Of a stretch of DNA of 64,000 bases, positions 1 to 7,716 are shown piece after piece. The stretch lies in NCBI GenBank assembly GCA_002698425.1, contig NZXU01000100.1, positions 1 through 64,000 on the forward strand. Reading direction: 5' to 3'. Made by a program: the position numbers and the translations under genes. This stretch comes from Ahrensia sp. (lineage in GTDB: Bacteria > Pseudomonadota > Alphaproteobacteria > Rhizobiales > Rhizobiaceae). The notes under the pieces were generated by a model. The model worked only from the letters and a program-made list of their open reading frames with translations, had not been told where the DNA came from and ran no database searches. Position 1 is the stretch's first letter. Each line of letters starts with the position of its first letter.

Positions 1-438
1 CATCTCGATTCCGGCATCCGTTCGGGCATGGACATCTTCAAGGCGGTCGCGCTCGGCGCGAAATCGACCTTCATCGGTCGCGCCTTCATCTACGGCCTCG
101 GAGCCGCCGGCGAGCAGGGCGTGACCAAGGCGCTGCAGATGTTGCGCAAGGAACTCGACATCACCATGGCACTGGCGGGCGAGACCAATATCGCCAGTGT
201 CGGCCACCACAATCTGCTCGAGCCCCCGGCAACCGAGCGCAAAGTTCCCGCGGCGAAGGCCGAGCCGGCTGCCAAGCCTGCGGCCAAGTCGACTGCCACG
301 GCGAAATCGAAAACCGCGGCCAAGCCGAAGCCAGCCGCAAAGCCGCGCGCCGCCGCCGCGAAGTCCGCCGCCGCACCCAAGCGTCAGTCGGCGGCAAAGC
401 GTCCGGCAGCGTCACGGAGCAAGACGGTCAAGTCCTGA
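1..438 (+). CDS. lldD: FMN-dependent alpha-hydroxy-acid dehydrogenase (lactate dehydrogenase type), C-terminal part
   Basis: The gene runs in from the left edge; 145 codons are visible. The first ~60 residues fit the C-terminal end of the FMN-dependent 2-hydroxy-acid dehydrogenase family: DSGIRSGMDIFKAVALGA is the glycine-rich phosphate-binding strand, followed by GRAFIYGLGAAGEQGV and KELDITMALAG. These enzymes oxidise L-lactate or related acids and pass electrons to the respiratory chain. The catalytic His/Arg pair would lie upstream of the window. After the family's usual end, about 75 residues of Ala/Lys/Pro repeats (AAKP, AKSK, AAKR) follow, resembling a histone-H1-like tail. The exact substrate cannot be fixed from this fragment. 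Confidence 0.85.
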   Translation, partial: HLDSGIRSGMDIFKAVALGAKSTFIGRAFIYGLGAAGEQGVTKALQMLRKELDITMALAGETNIASVGHHNLLEPPATERKVPAAKAEPAAKPAAKSTATAKSKTAAKPKPAAKPRAAAAKSAAAPKRQSAAKRPAASRSKTVKS

Positions 439-462
439 TCGCCGAAGCGTCCCGAAAGGCCC

Positions 463-711
463 TTAGTGGACTTTCCGGGCTTGCCCGACGTCGTCCAGCC
501 GGGCGCCGTCGGCGTCCGCGTGGTAGCGCCTGACGCAGGTGCAACCGGCATTCGACAGCTCGACCTGGCCGGCGATCTCGAAGCTCCCGCCGCTCAGCTT
601 TGCCGCGAGCCCGACGGCTTGCTGAAGTCGGTCGAGGAATCGGCGCCCGGCGGGGCACATGGTGCCGTCGTCACAGCAATTTGACAGGTCCTGATGGGTA
701 GCGTGTTTCAA
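463..711 (-). CDS. Small cysteine-containing protein downstream of a cobalamin riboswitch
   Basis: An 82-residue frame. I chose the TTG at 711 because a GGAGGG ribosome-binding site precedes it by five bases. Near its N-terminus it carries CCDDGTMCPAG, then a helix-like FLDRLQQAV and near the end GCTCVRRYHADADG. This arrangement of an N-terminal Cys pair and a Cys pair after a beta strand resembles small thioredoxin-fold metal- or iron-sulfur-binding proteins such as DUF1636, which is often found with cobalamin genes. That assignment is an inference. It lies on the same strand as the riboswitch at 826-1015 and is probably controlled by it. The frame could also start at TTG 786, but no good ribosome-binding site is there. 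Confidence 0.55.
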   Translation of the reverse strand: MKHATHQDLSNCCDDGTMCPAGRRFLDRLQQAVGLAAKLSGGSFEIAGQVELSNAGCTCVRRYHADADGARLDDVGQARKVH

Positions 712-781
712 GGCGCCCTCCGCGCAGGGGCGGGGACGCGAATCGAACCGAAGATGCCGGGAAACAGTCCCTGAATTCCAT
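671..781 (-). CDS. Possible 36-residue leader ORF after the cobalamin riboswitch
   Basis: An ATG at 781 sits six bases after a GGAGG and about 45 bases downstream of the riboswitch. It opens a 36-codon frame (MEFRDCFPASSVRF...) ending TGA at 671, which overlaps the start of the next gene (TTG at 711) in another frame. It is not recognised. It is the first good translation start after the riboswitch, so it could be a leader peptide that couples riboswitch control to the downstream gene, or chance. Confidence 0.25.
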   Translation of the reverse strand: MEFRDCFPASSVRFASPPLRGGRLETRYPSGPVKLL

Positions 782-825
782 CTCAAGCCTCCATCCGGGG
801 CACCCCGCCCGGTTCGTGTTGCGTT

Positions 826-1015
826 GCGATGGCAGGTCTCCTGGCTTGCGGGTCTTCGCCTCTCCGCACCTTCCCGCCCGGACCGGGCAGTGGCAATCGC
901 AGAGCGGCTATCCGCTTACAGTTGCGGGGGCAGCCACGGATTCGGTTCCTTCCGGATCCTCACCGTGTTCCCTTTTCATGCCTCCGGCGTCTCCGCCTTC
1001 GGCAACCATCGCGGA
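826..1015 (-). promoter_or_regulatory. Cobalamin (adenosylcobalamin) riboswitch
   Basis: Read on the minus strand, the region has the conserved blocks of the cobalamin riboswitch in order: AAAAGGGAACACGGTG near 960-975, CCCGCAACTGTAAGCGG near 911-930, and the B12 box AGCCAGGAGACCTGCC at 831-846. It lies between the stop of the FadR-type regulator (1093) and the small genes at 671-781 and 463-711. Riboswitches of this class switch off expression when cobalamin is plentiful. The 5' boundary is approximate. The rest of 712-1092 outside it shows no gene. Confidence 0.93.
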
Positions 1016-1092
1016 AAGGATGGCGGGATTCGGAGAGGAGCGCAAGGGACGATGCCCGAAGCGATGCCGGCGGCGGCTGGCTCAAACCAAAC

Positions 1093-1875
1093 CTAATCCG
1101 CCGGTTCGAGCCGCTGCGCCCGGCGCAGGCGCGAGACGGTCTGCCAGTTTTTCGCGCGCTCCGCCTCGCGGCTGTAGTTTTCGACGAATTCCATATGCGC
1201 CTCGGCAGCGCGTTTTGCCGCGGGTGCATCCCCGGCGATGATCGCGTCATGGATGGCGCGGTGCTGCTTCAGCAGTTCATCACGAGCCCCCGGCAGGCCG
1301 TAGACCAGCGCGCGCGAGAAGAAGATGCCGTTTTGCAGCATCCGGTAGCAGGAGCGCAGCGCGTGCATCAGCAGGATATTGTGCGCGCTTTCGCAGACCG
1401 CGTTGTGGAACTCGATGTCGATTTCCGATTCTTCGTGGAAGCCGTCCTTCGCATGCGCGGCTTCCATGCGCGTCATGATGTCGGTCAGAAGCGCCTTGTC
1501 GTCCTCGGTCGCCCGCTCGGCCGCATGCGCGGCTGCGATCCCCTCGACGTCGCGCCGATACTCCAGATAGTCCAGCGTCGCCTTGGGATGCTTGGCGATC
1601 AGTTCCAGCATAACCGGCGAGAACACGTCGCCGATCACGTCGGCTATGAATGTGCCGCCGCCATGCCGTGTCACCAGGAGGCCGCGGCTTTCCATGTCCT
1701 TGATGGCTTCGCGCAGCACCGGCCGCGACACGTCGAACTGGCGCGACAATTCGCGTTCGCCCGGCAGCTTGTCGCCGACCCTGAGGACGCCCTCGAGCAC
1801 GAGCGTTTCGATCTGCGCACAAACCTCGTCGGCCGTGCGCACATGATCGATTCGCGAAAAGAAACTCGCCGACAT
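1093..1875 (-). CDS. FadR-subfamily GntR transcriptional regulator (FCD domain)
   Basis: A 260-residue repressor with an N-terminal winged helix (about residues 8-75; KLPGERELSRQFDVSRPVLREA is the recognition region) and an all-helical FCD ligand-binding domain. The FCD carries the Asp/His metal-site pattern (IDIEFHNAV, HRAIHDAI, AHMEFV). FadR-subfamily members such as LldR, PdhR and GlcC respond to small carboxylic acids. I chose ATG 1875 over ATG 1890 because GAGGGAGG lies five bases before it. Neighbouring lactate-dehydrogenase-type and glycolate oxidase genes make a hydroxy-acid effector likely, but this is inference. A near-perfect palindrome at 1919-1941 upstream is a likely autoregulatory site. 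Confidence 0.9.
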   Translation of the reverse strand: MSASFFSRIDHVRTADEVCAQIETLVLEGVLRVGDKLPGERELSRQFDVSRPVLREAIKDMESRGLLVTRHGGGTFIADVIGDVFSPVMLELIAKHPKATLDYLEYRRDVEGIAAAHAAERATEDDKALLTDIMTRMEAAHAKDGFHEESEIDIEFHNAVCESAHNILLMHALRSCYRMLQNGIFFSRALVYGLPGARDELLKQHRAIHDAIIAGDAPAAKRAAEAHMEFVENYSREAERAKNWQTVSRLRRAQRLEPAD

Positions 1876-1918
1876 CCTGACCTCCCTCATTGCGACGAAA
1901 GTAGCGGGCGGAAAGGGT

Positions 1919-1941
1919 ATTGGTCAATTTTATTGTCCAAT
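1919..1941. promoter_or_regulatory. Palindromic operator candidate for the FadR-type regulator
   Basis: ATTGGTCAAT-TTT-ATTGTCCAAT: two ten-base arms matching at nine of ten positions around a three-base spacer, 44 bases upstream of the regulator start. A TTGG...CCAA dyad is plausible for FadR-type dimers. It probably mediates autoregulation, but no binding evidence is available. Confidence 0.5.
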
Positions 1942-2086
1942 AGACGCTTCGCCAGGCAATGATTTTTTCTGTGTGGTGTCCTGATCTTTTCAGGCGGTAA
2001 AAACGGAACCATGCGGCAATCGCGCTGGTATCATTCATCTTCCGTCACGCTATAGTCCGCCCGCAACATTCGCCGCGCAGGACCCG

Positions 2087-3421
2087 ATGACCGACCCGAG
2101 CACGCCATCCACGAAGCCCGAAAAGGACACGCCGTCCGAGACGGTCGAACGCCGCGGCGCATTCGGCTTTCCCCTGCATGCGGGCCGCGCCGCCGCGCTC
2201 GGCGAAATCCATTCCAGGCCCGCGCCGTCGATCGCCGCGCCGCGGGCGCTGGTGAAACTTTGCTTCATGACCGAGGGCGGCGCGACCGTCGACCATGCTG
2301 TTCTCTCGGAACTGTCGCGCCGGCACGGCGCGGCGCCGCCGGTCAAGCAGGCGCGCCACCACACGATCCGCACCGGCAAGGGCACCTTGCAATGGGAGCG
2401 CCATACAGAGGCGTCGACCTATCTCTGGGAAGGTCCGCTGCCCGAGAGTTTCGGCGCGCCGCTGACCGGCCATCCCTTCGGCGAGGAGTTTCCGGCCCCC
2501 GGCACGCTGATCGCCGGCGTCCGCATGGAAATCCGCAAGCAGTCGGCGGAAACGATGGAACTGATCCGGGAGTTCGATCCCGCCTCGCTGTGCTGTTCGA
2601 TCGTCGAGGGCGGGCTCGCCACCATCGTCACCGATTTCCGCCAGGACGCGTCCGGCCTGACCCAGATCCTCGTCCTCGACAACGGCATGAGCCCGCAGCG
2701 CACCGGCGCGCTGGCGCAACGCCTGTTCGACATCGAGATCTACCGGACGCTCGCCATGCTCGGCCTGCCGCCCGCCCAGTCCCTGTCGCCGCGCATGCGC
2801 AAGGCCGAGGATCGGCTGGCCTCGCTGACCGACCGCATGCGCGCGGTCGAGGGCGGCGACGCCGAACCCCTGCTCGACGAGATCACCGCGCTTGCCGCCG
2901 ACCTCGAGGCCGATGCGGCGTCGAGCCTCTACCGCTTCGGCGCAAGCCGCGCCTATGACGAGATCGTTCATGACCGGCTCGATGCGCTCGCCGAGGATCC
3001 GGTCACCGGCTATGAAACCTGGCGCGGCTTCCTCACCCGCCGCACCGCGCCGGCGATGCGCACCTGCCGGTCGGTCGAGGATCGGCTCGCCAATCTGTCC
3101 GAAAAGCTCGCCCGCGCCGCGACGCTGCTGCGCACCAAGGTCAATGTCGCCGTGGAAAAACAGAACCGCGACCTGCTGCATTCGATGAACACCCGCGCCA
3201 AGCTGCAATTGCGGCTGCAGCAGACGGTCGAGGGGCTGTCGGTCGCCGCCGTCTCCTATTATGTCGTCGGGCTGATCGCCTATCTCGCCAAGGGTCTCGG
3301 CGCGGAGCGTTTCGGCGTCAAGGACAGCGTCCTGACGGCTGCCGCAGTCCCGGTCGTCGTGCTGATCATCTGGCTTCTGGTGCGCCGCATCCGCCGGTCG
3401 CATAGCGACAGCGGGCATTGA
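2087..3421 (+). CDS. DUF3422 family membrane-anchored protein
   Basis: A 444-residue protein matching the DUF3422 family, found mainly in proteobacteria and of unknown function. The N-terminal part contains RAAALGEIHSRPAP, an expected early family motif. The middle (about residues 220-380) is rich in charged helices. Two hydrophobic helices near the C-terminus (about 387-406 and 416-435) are followed by a basic tail (RRIRRS), which suggests a large cytoplasmic domain anchored by its C-terminus. It stands alone, convergent with the LysR gene. No function is claimed. Confidence 0.88.
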   Translation: MTDPSTPSTKPEKDTPSETVERRGAFGFPLHAGRAAALGEIHSRPAPSIAAPRALVKLCFMTEGGATVDHAVLSELSRRHGAAPPVKQARHHTIRTGKGTLQWERHTEASTYLWEGPLPESFGAPLTGHPFGEEFPAPGTLIAGVRMEIRKQSAETMELIREFDPASLCCSIVEGGLATIVTDFRQDASGLTQILVLDNGMSPQRTGALAQRLFDIEIYRTLAMLGLPPAQSLSPRMRKAEDRLASLTDRMRAVEGGDAEPLLDEITALAADLEADAASSLYRFGASRAYDEIVHDRLDALAEDPVTGYETWRGFLTRRTAPAMRTCRSVEDRLANLSEKLARAATLLRTKVNVAVEKQNRDLLHSMNTRAKLQLRLQQTVEGLSVAAVSYYVVGLIAYLAKGLGAERFGVKDSVLTAAAVPVVVLIIWLLVRRIRRSHSDSGH

Positions 3422-3430
3422 CGCGATCGC

Positions 3431-4387
3431 TCAGCGCACCGCCGAGATGCGTGCGATACCGTCCGTCGGCGCCTCGTCACCGCCGCTCAACCCGGCATCC
3501 CAATAGGGAACGCTTCCATAGAGGTCGGCCAGGAAATCGATGAACAGGCGTACCTTGATCGGCAGGAACTGGCGCGACGGGTAGATCGCGTGCACGGCGA
3601 TATTGTGCGAGCCCTCATAGTCGGGAAGCACCTGCACCAACCGGCCGTCGGCGAGCTCCGGACCAATATCCCAGGTCGAGCGCAGTCCGATCCCGATATC
3701 CGCGAGAATGGCCTCGCGCACCACTTCGGAGGAATTGGTCATCAGCGTGCCATGCGGGCGGAAGGCGACGGGCCCGTTCGGGCCTTCCAAACGCCACGCC
3801 TCGCCTGACACATGCGTCAGGCAATTGTGTTCCTCCAAGTCGCCGAGCGAATGCGGCGTGCCGTGGCGGTTCAGATAGGTCGGCGATGCGCAGAGCATGC
3901 GCCGCACCGGCGCGATCTTGCGCGCGACGAGGCTGGAATCGGCGAGTTCGGCGATGCGGATCGCGACATCGTAGCCTTCGCCGACGATATCGACGAACTC
4001 ATCGGAGAGCACGAGATTGATCGCGAGATCCTTGTTGGCCTCCATGAAGGCGCCGAGATGCGGCGCGATATGCATGCGCCCGAAGGAGGTCGGGGCCGAC
4101 ACTTTCAGCGTGCCGCGCGCGGTCGCGGCGCGCCGCGAGACGAAGGCTTCCGCCTCCTCGACGCCCGCCAGGATCGCCACGACCCGCTCGTAATAGCCCT
4201 GTCCGGTCTCGGTCAGGGCGATCTGCCGGGTCGTTCGCTGCAGCAGGCGCGAACCGAGGCGGTCCTCAAGCCGGCGCAGCCGTTTCGAGACGACCGCCGG
4301 CGACAGTCCGAGTTCGCGCCCGGCTGCCGACATACTGCCGGCCGAAACCACACGGGAGAAGATTTCCAGATCGCCAAAGTTGCTCAT
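3431..4387 (-). CDS. LysR-family transcriptional regulator, divergent from glcD
   Basis: A 318-residue LysR-type regulator. It has an N-terminal helix-turn-helix (residues 1-60, with SAAGRELGLSPAVVSKRLRRLE) and a substrate-binding domain covering most of the rest. The start at ATG 4387 (MSNFGDLEIFSRVV) gives the normal LysR N-terminus; the frame stays open upstream, but the extension is not LysR-like. It is transcribed away from glcD across a 241-base region that holds two copies of a GTAA-N7-TTAC dyad. The usual LysR pattern would make it an activator of the glcD operon. The effector is not known; a glycolate-type acid is inferred. Confidence 0.9.
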   Translation of the reverse strand: MSNFGDLEIFSRVVSAGSMSAAGRELGLSPAVVSKRLRRLEDRLGSRLLQRTTRQIALTETGQGYYERVVAILAGVEEAEAFVSRRAATARGTLKVSAPTSFGRMHIAPHLGAFMEANKDLAINLVLSDEFVDIVGEGYDVAIRIAELADSSLVARKIAPVRRMLCASPTYLNRHGTPHSLGDLEEHNCLTHVSGEAWRLEGPNGPVAFRPHGTLMTNSSEVVREAILADIGIGLRSTWDIGPELADGRLVQVLPDYEGSHNIAVHAIYPSRQFLPIKVRLFIDFLADLYGSVPYWDAGLSGGDEAPTDGIARISAVR

Positions 4388-4487
4388 TTTGTTTTTATCT
4401 CGCTGACAAATCGGCGTTGCCTTACCTTGCGGCATGTCTTTAGCTAAACGCTCCGCGGGGTAAATGGGAAGTGATTTTTTCCACATT

Positions 4488-4502
4488 GTAAAAAAGTCTT
4501 AC
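4488..4502. promoter_or_regulatory. LysR-type operator candidate, copy 1
   Basis: GTAAAAAAGTCTTAC: a GTAA-N7-TTAC dyad containing the LysR T-N11-A pattern (T 4489, A 4501). It lies about 100 bases upstream of the LysR start and about 126 upstream of glcD. It is nearly identical (13 of 15 bases) to the copy at 4573-4587. Confidence 0.5.
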
Positions 4503-4570
4503 GCAAATCTGTCACAATCGGATCACGCAGCACGGCAAGCACCGGTCCGATTGCGCTACGCCGTGAGAAG

Positions 4571-4589
4571 TGGTAAAAAAGATTTACCA
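4571..4589. promoter_or_regulatory. LysR-type operator candidate, copy 2
   Basis: TGGTAAA-AAAGA-TTTACCA: perfect seven-base arms, with core GTAA-N7-TTAC at 4573-4587, the same core as the site at 4488-4502 and 85 bases from it (about eight helical turns). It lies 40 bases before the glcD start, so it could overlap the promoter. Confidence 0.5.
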
Positions 4590-4628
4590 GTTAGGCGGAC
4601 GGAGGATGCCCGCCGGGGAGAAGCAGTC

Positions 4629-6071
4629 ATGAACCAAATCCGATTTCTGGATCCGCGGCCCGACATCGTCGCGCGGCGCGACGAGATTCGCGCCGGTCTG
4701 GCGGAGCTGGTGCCGGCCGATTGCCTGGTAACGGAAGAGCGCGAACTTGTGCCCTTCGAGACGGACGCCTTCACCGCCTATCGCCGCGTGCCGCTTGCCG
4801 TTGTCCTGCCGGAGACGACGGAGCAGGTCGCGGCCGTGATGAAATATTGCTCGGCCAATGGCGTGCCCGTGATCCCGCGCGGCGCCGGCACGTCGCTGGC
4901 CGGAGGCGCGATCCCGCAGGAGGATGCGGTGGTTATCGGCGTCTCCAAGATGTCGCGCATCCTCGAGATCGATTTCGAGAACCGCACCGCAAAGGTCCAG
5001 GCCGGGGTCACCAATCTGCGCATTTCCGACGAGGTCTCCGCCGATGGCTTCTTTTACGCGCCGGACCCGTCCTCGCAGCTCGCCTGCACCATCGCCGGCA
5101 ATATCGGCATGAATTCCGGCGGTGCGCATTGCCTGAAATACGGCGTGACGACCAACAATCTGCTCGGCGTGAAGATGGTTCTGCAGGACGGCACGGTGAT
5201 CGAGCTCGGCGGCAAGGCGCTCGACGCGGAAGGCTACGACCTGCTCGGCCTCGTCTGCGGATCGGAAGGCCAACTCGGCATCGTCACCGAGGCGGTTGTG
5301 CGCCTGATCGCCAAGCCGGAAGGCGCGCGCCCGGTGCTGTTCGGCTTCGATTCCTCCGAGGTGGCCGGTGCCTGCGTCGCCGATATCATCGGCGAGGGCA
5401 TCATCCCGGTCGCCATCGAATTCATGGACAAGCCGGCCATCGACATCTGCGAAGCCTTCGCCCATGCCGGCTACCCGATGGATGTCGAGGCGCTGCTGAT
5501 CGTCGAGGTCGAGGGCTCCGACGACGAGATGGACGCGATGCTCAGGAAGATCATCGCGATCGCAAAGAAACACAACGTCAAGCGCGTCAAGGAAAGCCAG
5601 TCGGCCATGGAAGCGGCGACGATCTGGAAAGGCCGCAAATCGGCCTTCGGCGCGACCGGCCGGGTCGCCGACTATATCTGCATGGACGGCACCGTGCCGC
5701 TCGGCCAGCTCTCGCACGTGCTGCGCGAAACCTCGGCGATCGTCGACAAATACGGGCTGCGCGTCGCCAATGTGTTCCATGCCGGAGACGGCAACATGCA
5801 TCCGCTGATCCTCTATGATGTCAACGATCCCGAGGAAGCGGAGAAGGCGGAAGCCGCGGGAGCGGAAATCCTGAAACTCTGCGTCGATGCGGGCGGTTGC
5901 CTGACCGGTGAGCACGGGGTCGGGATCGAGAAACGCGACCTGATGCTGCACCAGTTTACGGAAACGGACCTGAACCAGCAGCTGCGGGTGCGCGCGGCCT
6001 TCGATCCGTCCTGGCTGCTCAATCCCTCCAAGGTTTTCCCGCTCGACCTCGAGATGCGCAAGGCGAACTGA
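4629..6071 (+). CDS. glcD: Glycolate oxidase FAD-linked subunit GlcD
   Basis: A 480-residue FAD-linked oxidase. It has an N-terminal PCMH-type FAD domain (RGAGTSLAGGAIPQ; DPSSQLACTIAGNIGMNSGG) and a C-terminal FAD-oxidase cap with NVFHAGDGNMHPLILYD and LTGEHGVGIEKRDLM, typical of GlcD and D-lactate dehydrogenase relatives. With GlcE and GlcF it would oxidise glycolate to glyoxylate at the membrane and pass electrons to the quinone pool. ATG 4629 is chosen because GGGGAG precedes it by eight bases; the frame is open further upstream. It is the first gene of glcD-glcE-7322-7717-glcF; glcE follows after two bases. Confidence 0.95.
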   Translation: MNQIRFLDPRPDIVARRDEIRAGLAELVPADCLVTEERELVPFETDAFTAYRRVPLAVVLPETTEQVAAVMKYCSANGVPVIPRGAGTSLAGGAIPQEDAVVIGVSKMSRILEIDFENRTAKVQAGVTNLRISDEVSADGFFYAPDPSSQLACTIAGNIGMNSGGAHCLKYGVTTNNLLGVKMVLQDGTVIELGGKALDAEGYDLLGLVCGSEGQLGIVTEAVVRLIAKPEGARPVLFGFDSSEVAGACVADIIGEGIIPVAIEFMDKPAIDICEAFAHAGYPMDVEALLIVEVEGSDDEMDAMLRKIIAIAKKHNVKRVKESQSAMEAATIWKGRKSAFGATGRVADYICMDGTVPLGQLSHVLRETSAIVDKYGLRVANVFHAGDGNMHPLILYDVNDPEEAEKAEAAGAEILKLCVDAGGCLTGEHGVGIEKRDLMLHQFTETDLNQQLRVRAAFDPSWLLNPSKVFPLDLEMRKAN

Positions 6072-6073
6072 CC

Positions 6074-7300
6074 ATGGCGAATGACGACACCGTGATACCG
6101 GCCTCGGAAGACGAGGCCGCCGAGATCGTCCGCGAAGCAGTCGCGAAGGGTACGACGCTGGAGATTGCCGGCGGCGGCACAAAGCGCGGCATCGGCCAGC
6201 CATTTGCGGCGGATCGCCTCTTGTCGGCCGCGGGGCTGACCGGCATCACCCAGTATAATCCCGCCGAACTTGTGCTGACAGCGCGCGCGGGCACGCCGGT
6301 CGCCGAGATCGAGGCGGCGGTCGACGAAAACGGCCAGATGCTCGCCTTCGAGCCGGGCGACTGGCGCGGCCTGTTCGGCGCGAATGGCGTCCCGACAATC
6401 GGTGCTCTGGCCGCCGCCAACATCTCCGGCCCGCGCCGCTTCATTGCCGGCGCCGCGCGCGATGCGTTGCTCGGCGTGCGCTTCGTCAACGGATCGGGCG
6501 AGGCGATCAAGAATGGCGGTCGGGTGATGAAGAACGTCACCGGGCTCGACCTCGTCAAGCTGATGGCGGGAAGCTGGGGAACGCTCGGCCTGATCACCGA
6601 AGTGTCCTTCAAGGTGCTGCCGCGCGCCGAAACCGAAACGACGCTGGTCATTCACGGCGCCCACGAAAACGAAGCCGCAAATCTGATGGCGGCGGCTATG
6701 GGCACCAGCGCGGAAGTCTCGGGCGCAGCTCATCTGCCCGAAGGCGTCGCCGGGCGCTCGGGGCTCGGGGACGGGGCGGCAACCGTGCTACGCTTGGAAG
6801 GCTTTTCGGAATCCGTCACAGCGCGGCTCGGGCGGCTGAAGGGCGCACTTCCCGGTGCCGCGAATGCAAGCGAGCTGGACGAGGCCGCCTCGAAGGACCT
6901 TTGGGCCAACATCCGCGACGTCGCGCCCTTTGCCGGCGGCACGAAGCCGCTCTGGAAAATCTCCGTCGCGCCGATGGCCGGCCATGATGTCACCGCGATG
7001 ATCCTGCGCGAAGTCCGAGGCGAGGCTTTCCATGACTGGCAGGGCGGGCTCGTCTGGCTTCAGCTGGACGATGAAGGCGGCGCGTCCGCCGGGATCGTCC
7101 GGTCCGCCGTGGCGAAGTGTGGCGGCGGCCATGCGACGCTGGTCCGCGCGGCGGAGGATGTCCGCGCCGCGACTCCGGTGTTCCAGCCTCAGGCGGCGCC
7201 CGTGGCCGCGCTGGCGGAGCGGGTGCGCGCCGCGCTCGATCCGACGGGCGTTTTCAATCCCGGCAGAATGGTGTGGAATGGCAGCCGCAAGGCTGCATGA
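6074..7300 (+). CDS. glcE: Glycolate oxidase subunit GlcE
   Basis: A 408-residue FAD-binding subunit of glycolate oxidase. It contains the shorter PCMH-type fold of GlcE: EIAGGGTKRGIGQP near residue 35, TIGALAAANISGPRRF near 112-127 and VMKNVTGLDLVKLMAGSWG near 155-173. It ends with LDPTGVFNPGRM, the typical C-terminal FAD-oxidase end. It starts two bases after glcD, so the two are surely co-translated. Two small genes separate it from glcF, which is not the usual compact glcDEF layout. Confidence 0.94.
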   Translation: MANDDTVIPASEDEAAEIVREAVAKGTTLEIAGGGTKRGIGQPFAADRLLSAAGLTGITQYNPAELVLTARAGTPVAEIEAAVDENGQMLAFEPGDWRGLFGANGVPTIGALAAANISGPRRFIAGAARDALLGVRFVNGSGEAIKNGGRVMKNVTGLDLVKLMAGSWGTLGLITEVSFKVLPRAETETTLVIHGAHENEAANLMAAAMGTSAEVSGAAHLPEGVAGRSGLGDGAATVLRLEGFSESVTARLGRLKGALPGAANASELDEAASKDLWANIRDVAPFAGGTKPLWKISVAPMAGHDVTAMILREVRGEAFHDWQGGLVWLQLDDEGGASAGIVRSAVAKCGGGHATLVRAAEDVRAATPVFQPQAAPVAALAERVRAALDPTGVFNPGRMVWNGSRKAA

Positions 7301-7321
7301 ACACGAACTGGAGAAAGCACC

Positions 7322-7705
7322 ATGACCGATCCCCAGACCCCGCCGCCCATCTCGCCGCGCCAGACCGACGGATGGCTCGAGCCCGGCCCGCAGAATGCGC
7401 TGGTCATCTATATTCTCTACCTCGTCGGTTTCGTCATCGGCATCACGGCGATTGTCGGCATCGTCATGGCCTATCTGAACCGCGGCAAGGCGGGCGGGTT
7501 CGTCGAGTCCCACTACACCTGGCAGATCCGCACCTTCTGGATCGCACTTCTGGCCTCCTTCGTCTCGGCTCTCTTGTTCATTGTCGGGATCGGTGTCCTG
7601 CTGATGCTTGCGGTCGCCGTCTGGGTGATCGTCCGCGTCGTCAAGGGCCTGATGACGCTGCAGAAGAACGAGCCCATCGCCAATCCCCAGTCCTGGTGGA
7701 TCTAG
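7322..7705 (+). CDS. DUF4870-like small membrane protein
   Basis: A 127-residue protein with a polar Pro-rich N-terminus and three hydrophobic segments: about residues 26-50, 70-88 and an adjoining 89-108. Short loops carry RGKAGGFVESHYTWQIRTFW. The pattern fits the DUF4870/COG3671 group of small membrane proteins, whose function is unknown. It starts 21 bases after glcE and is followed 11 bases later by another small gene, so it belongs to the glc transcript. A role in glycolate oxidation is not shown. Confidence 0.8.
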   Translation: MTDPQTPPPISPRQTDGWLEPGPQNALVIYILYLVGFVIGITAIVGIVMAYLNRGKAGGFVESHYTWQIRTFWIALLASFVSALLFIVGIGVLLMLAVAVWVIVRVVKGLMTLQKNEPIANPQSWWI

Positions 7706-7716
7706 GAGAAAGCGAT

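Noticed and set aside
2045..3418. Minus-strand open frame antisense to DUF3422
   Set aside because: Shadow frame; DUF3422 on the plus strand is family-matched.
4584..6203. Minus-strand open frame antisense to glcD
   Set aside because: Shadow of glcD; Arg/His/Asp-rich composition without any recognisable domain.
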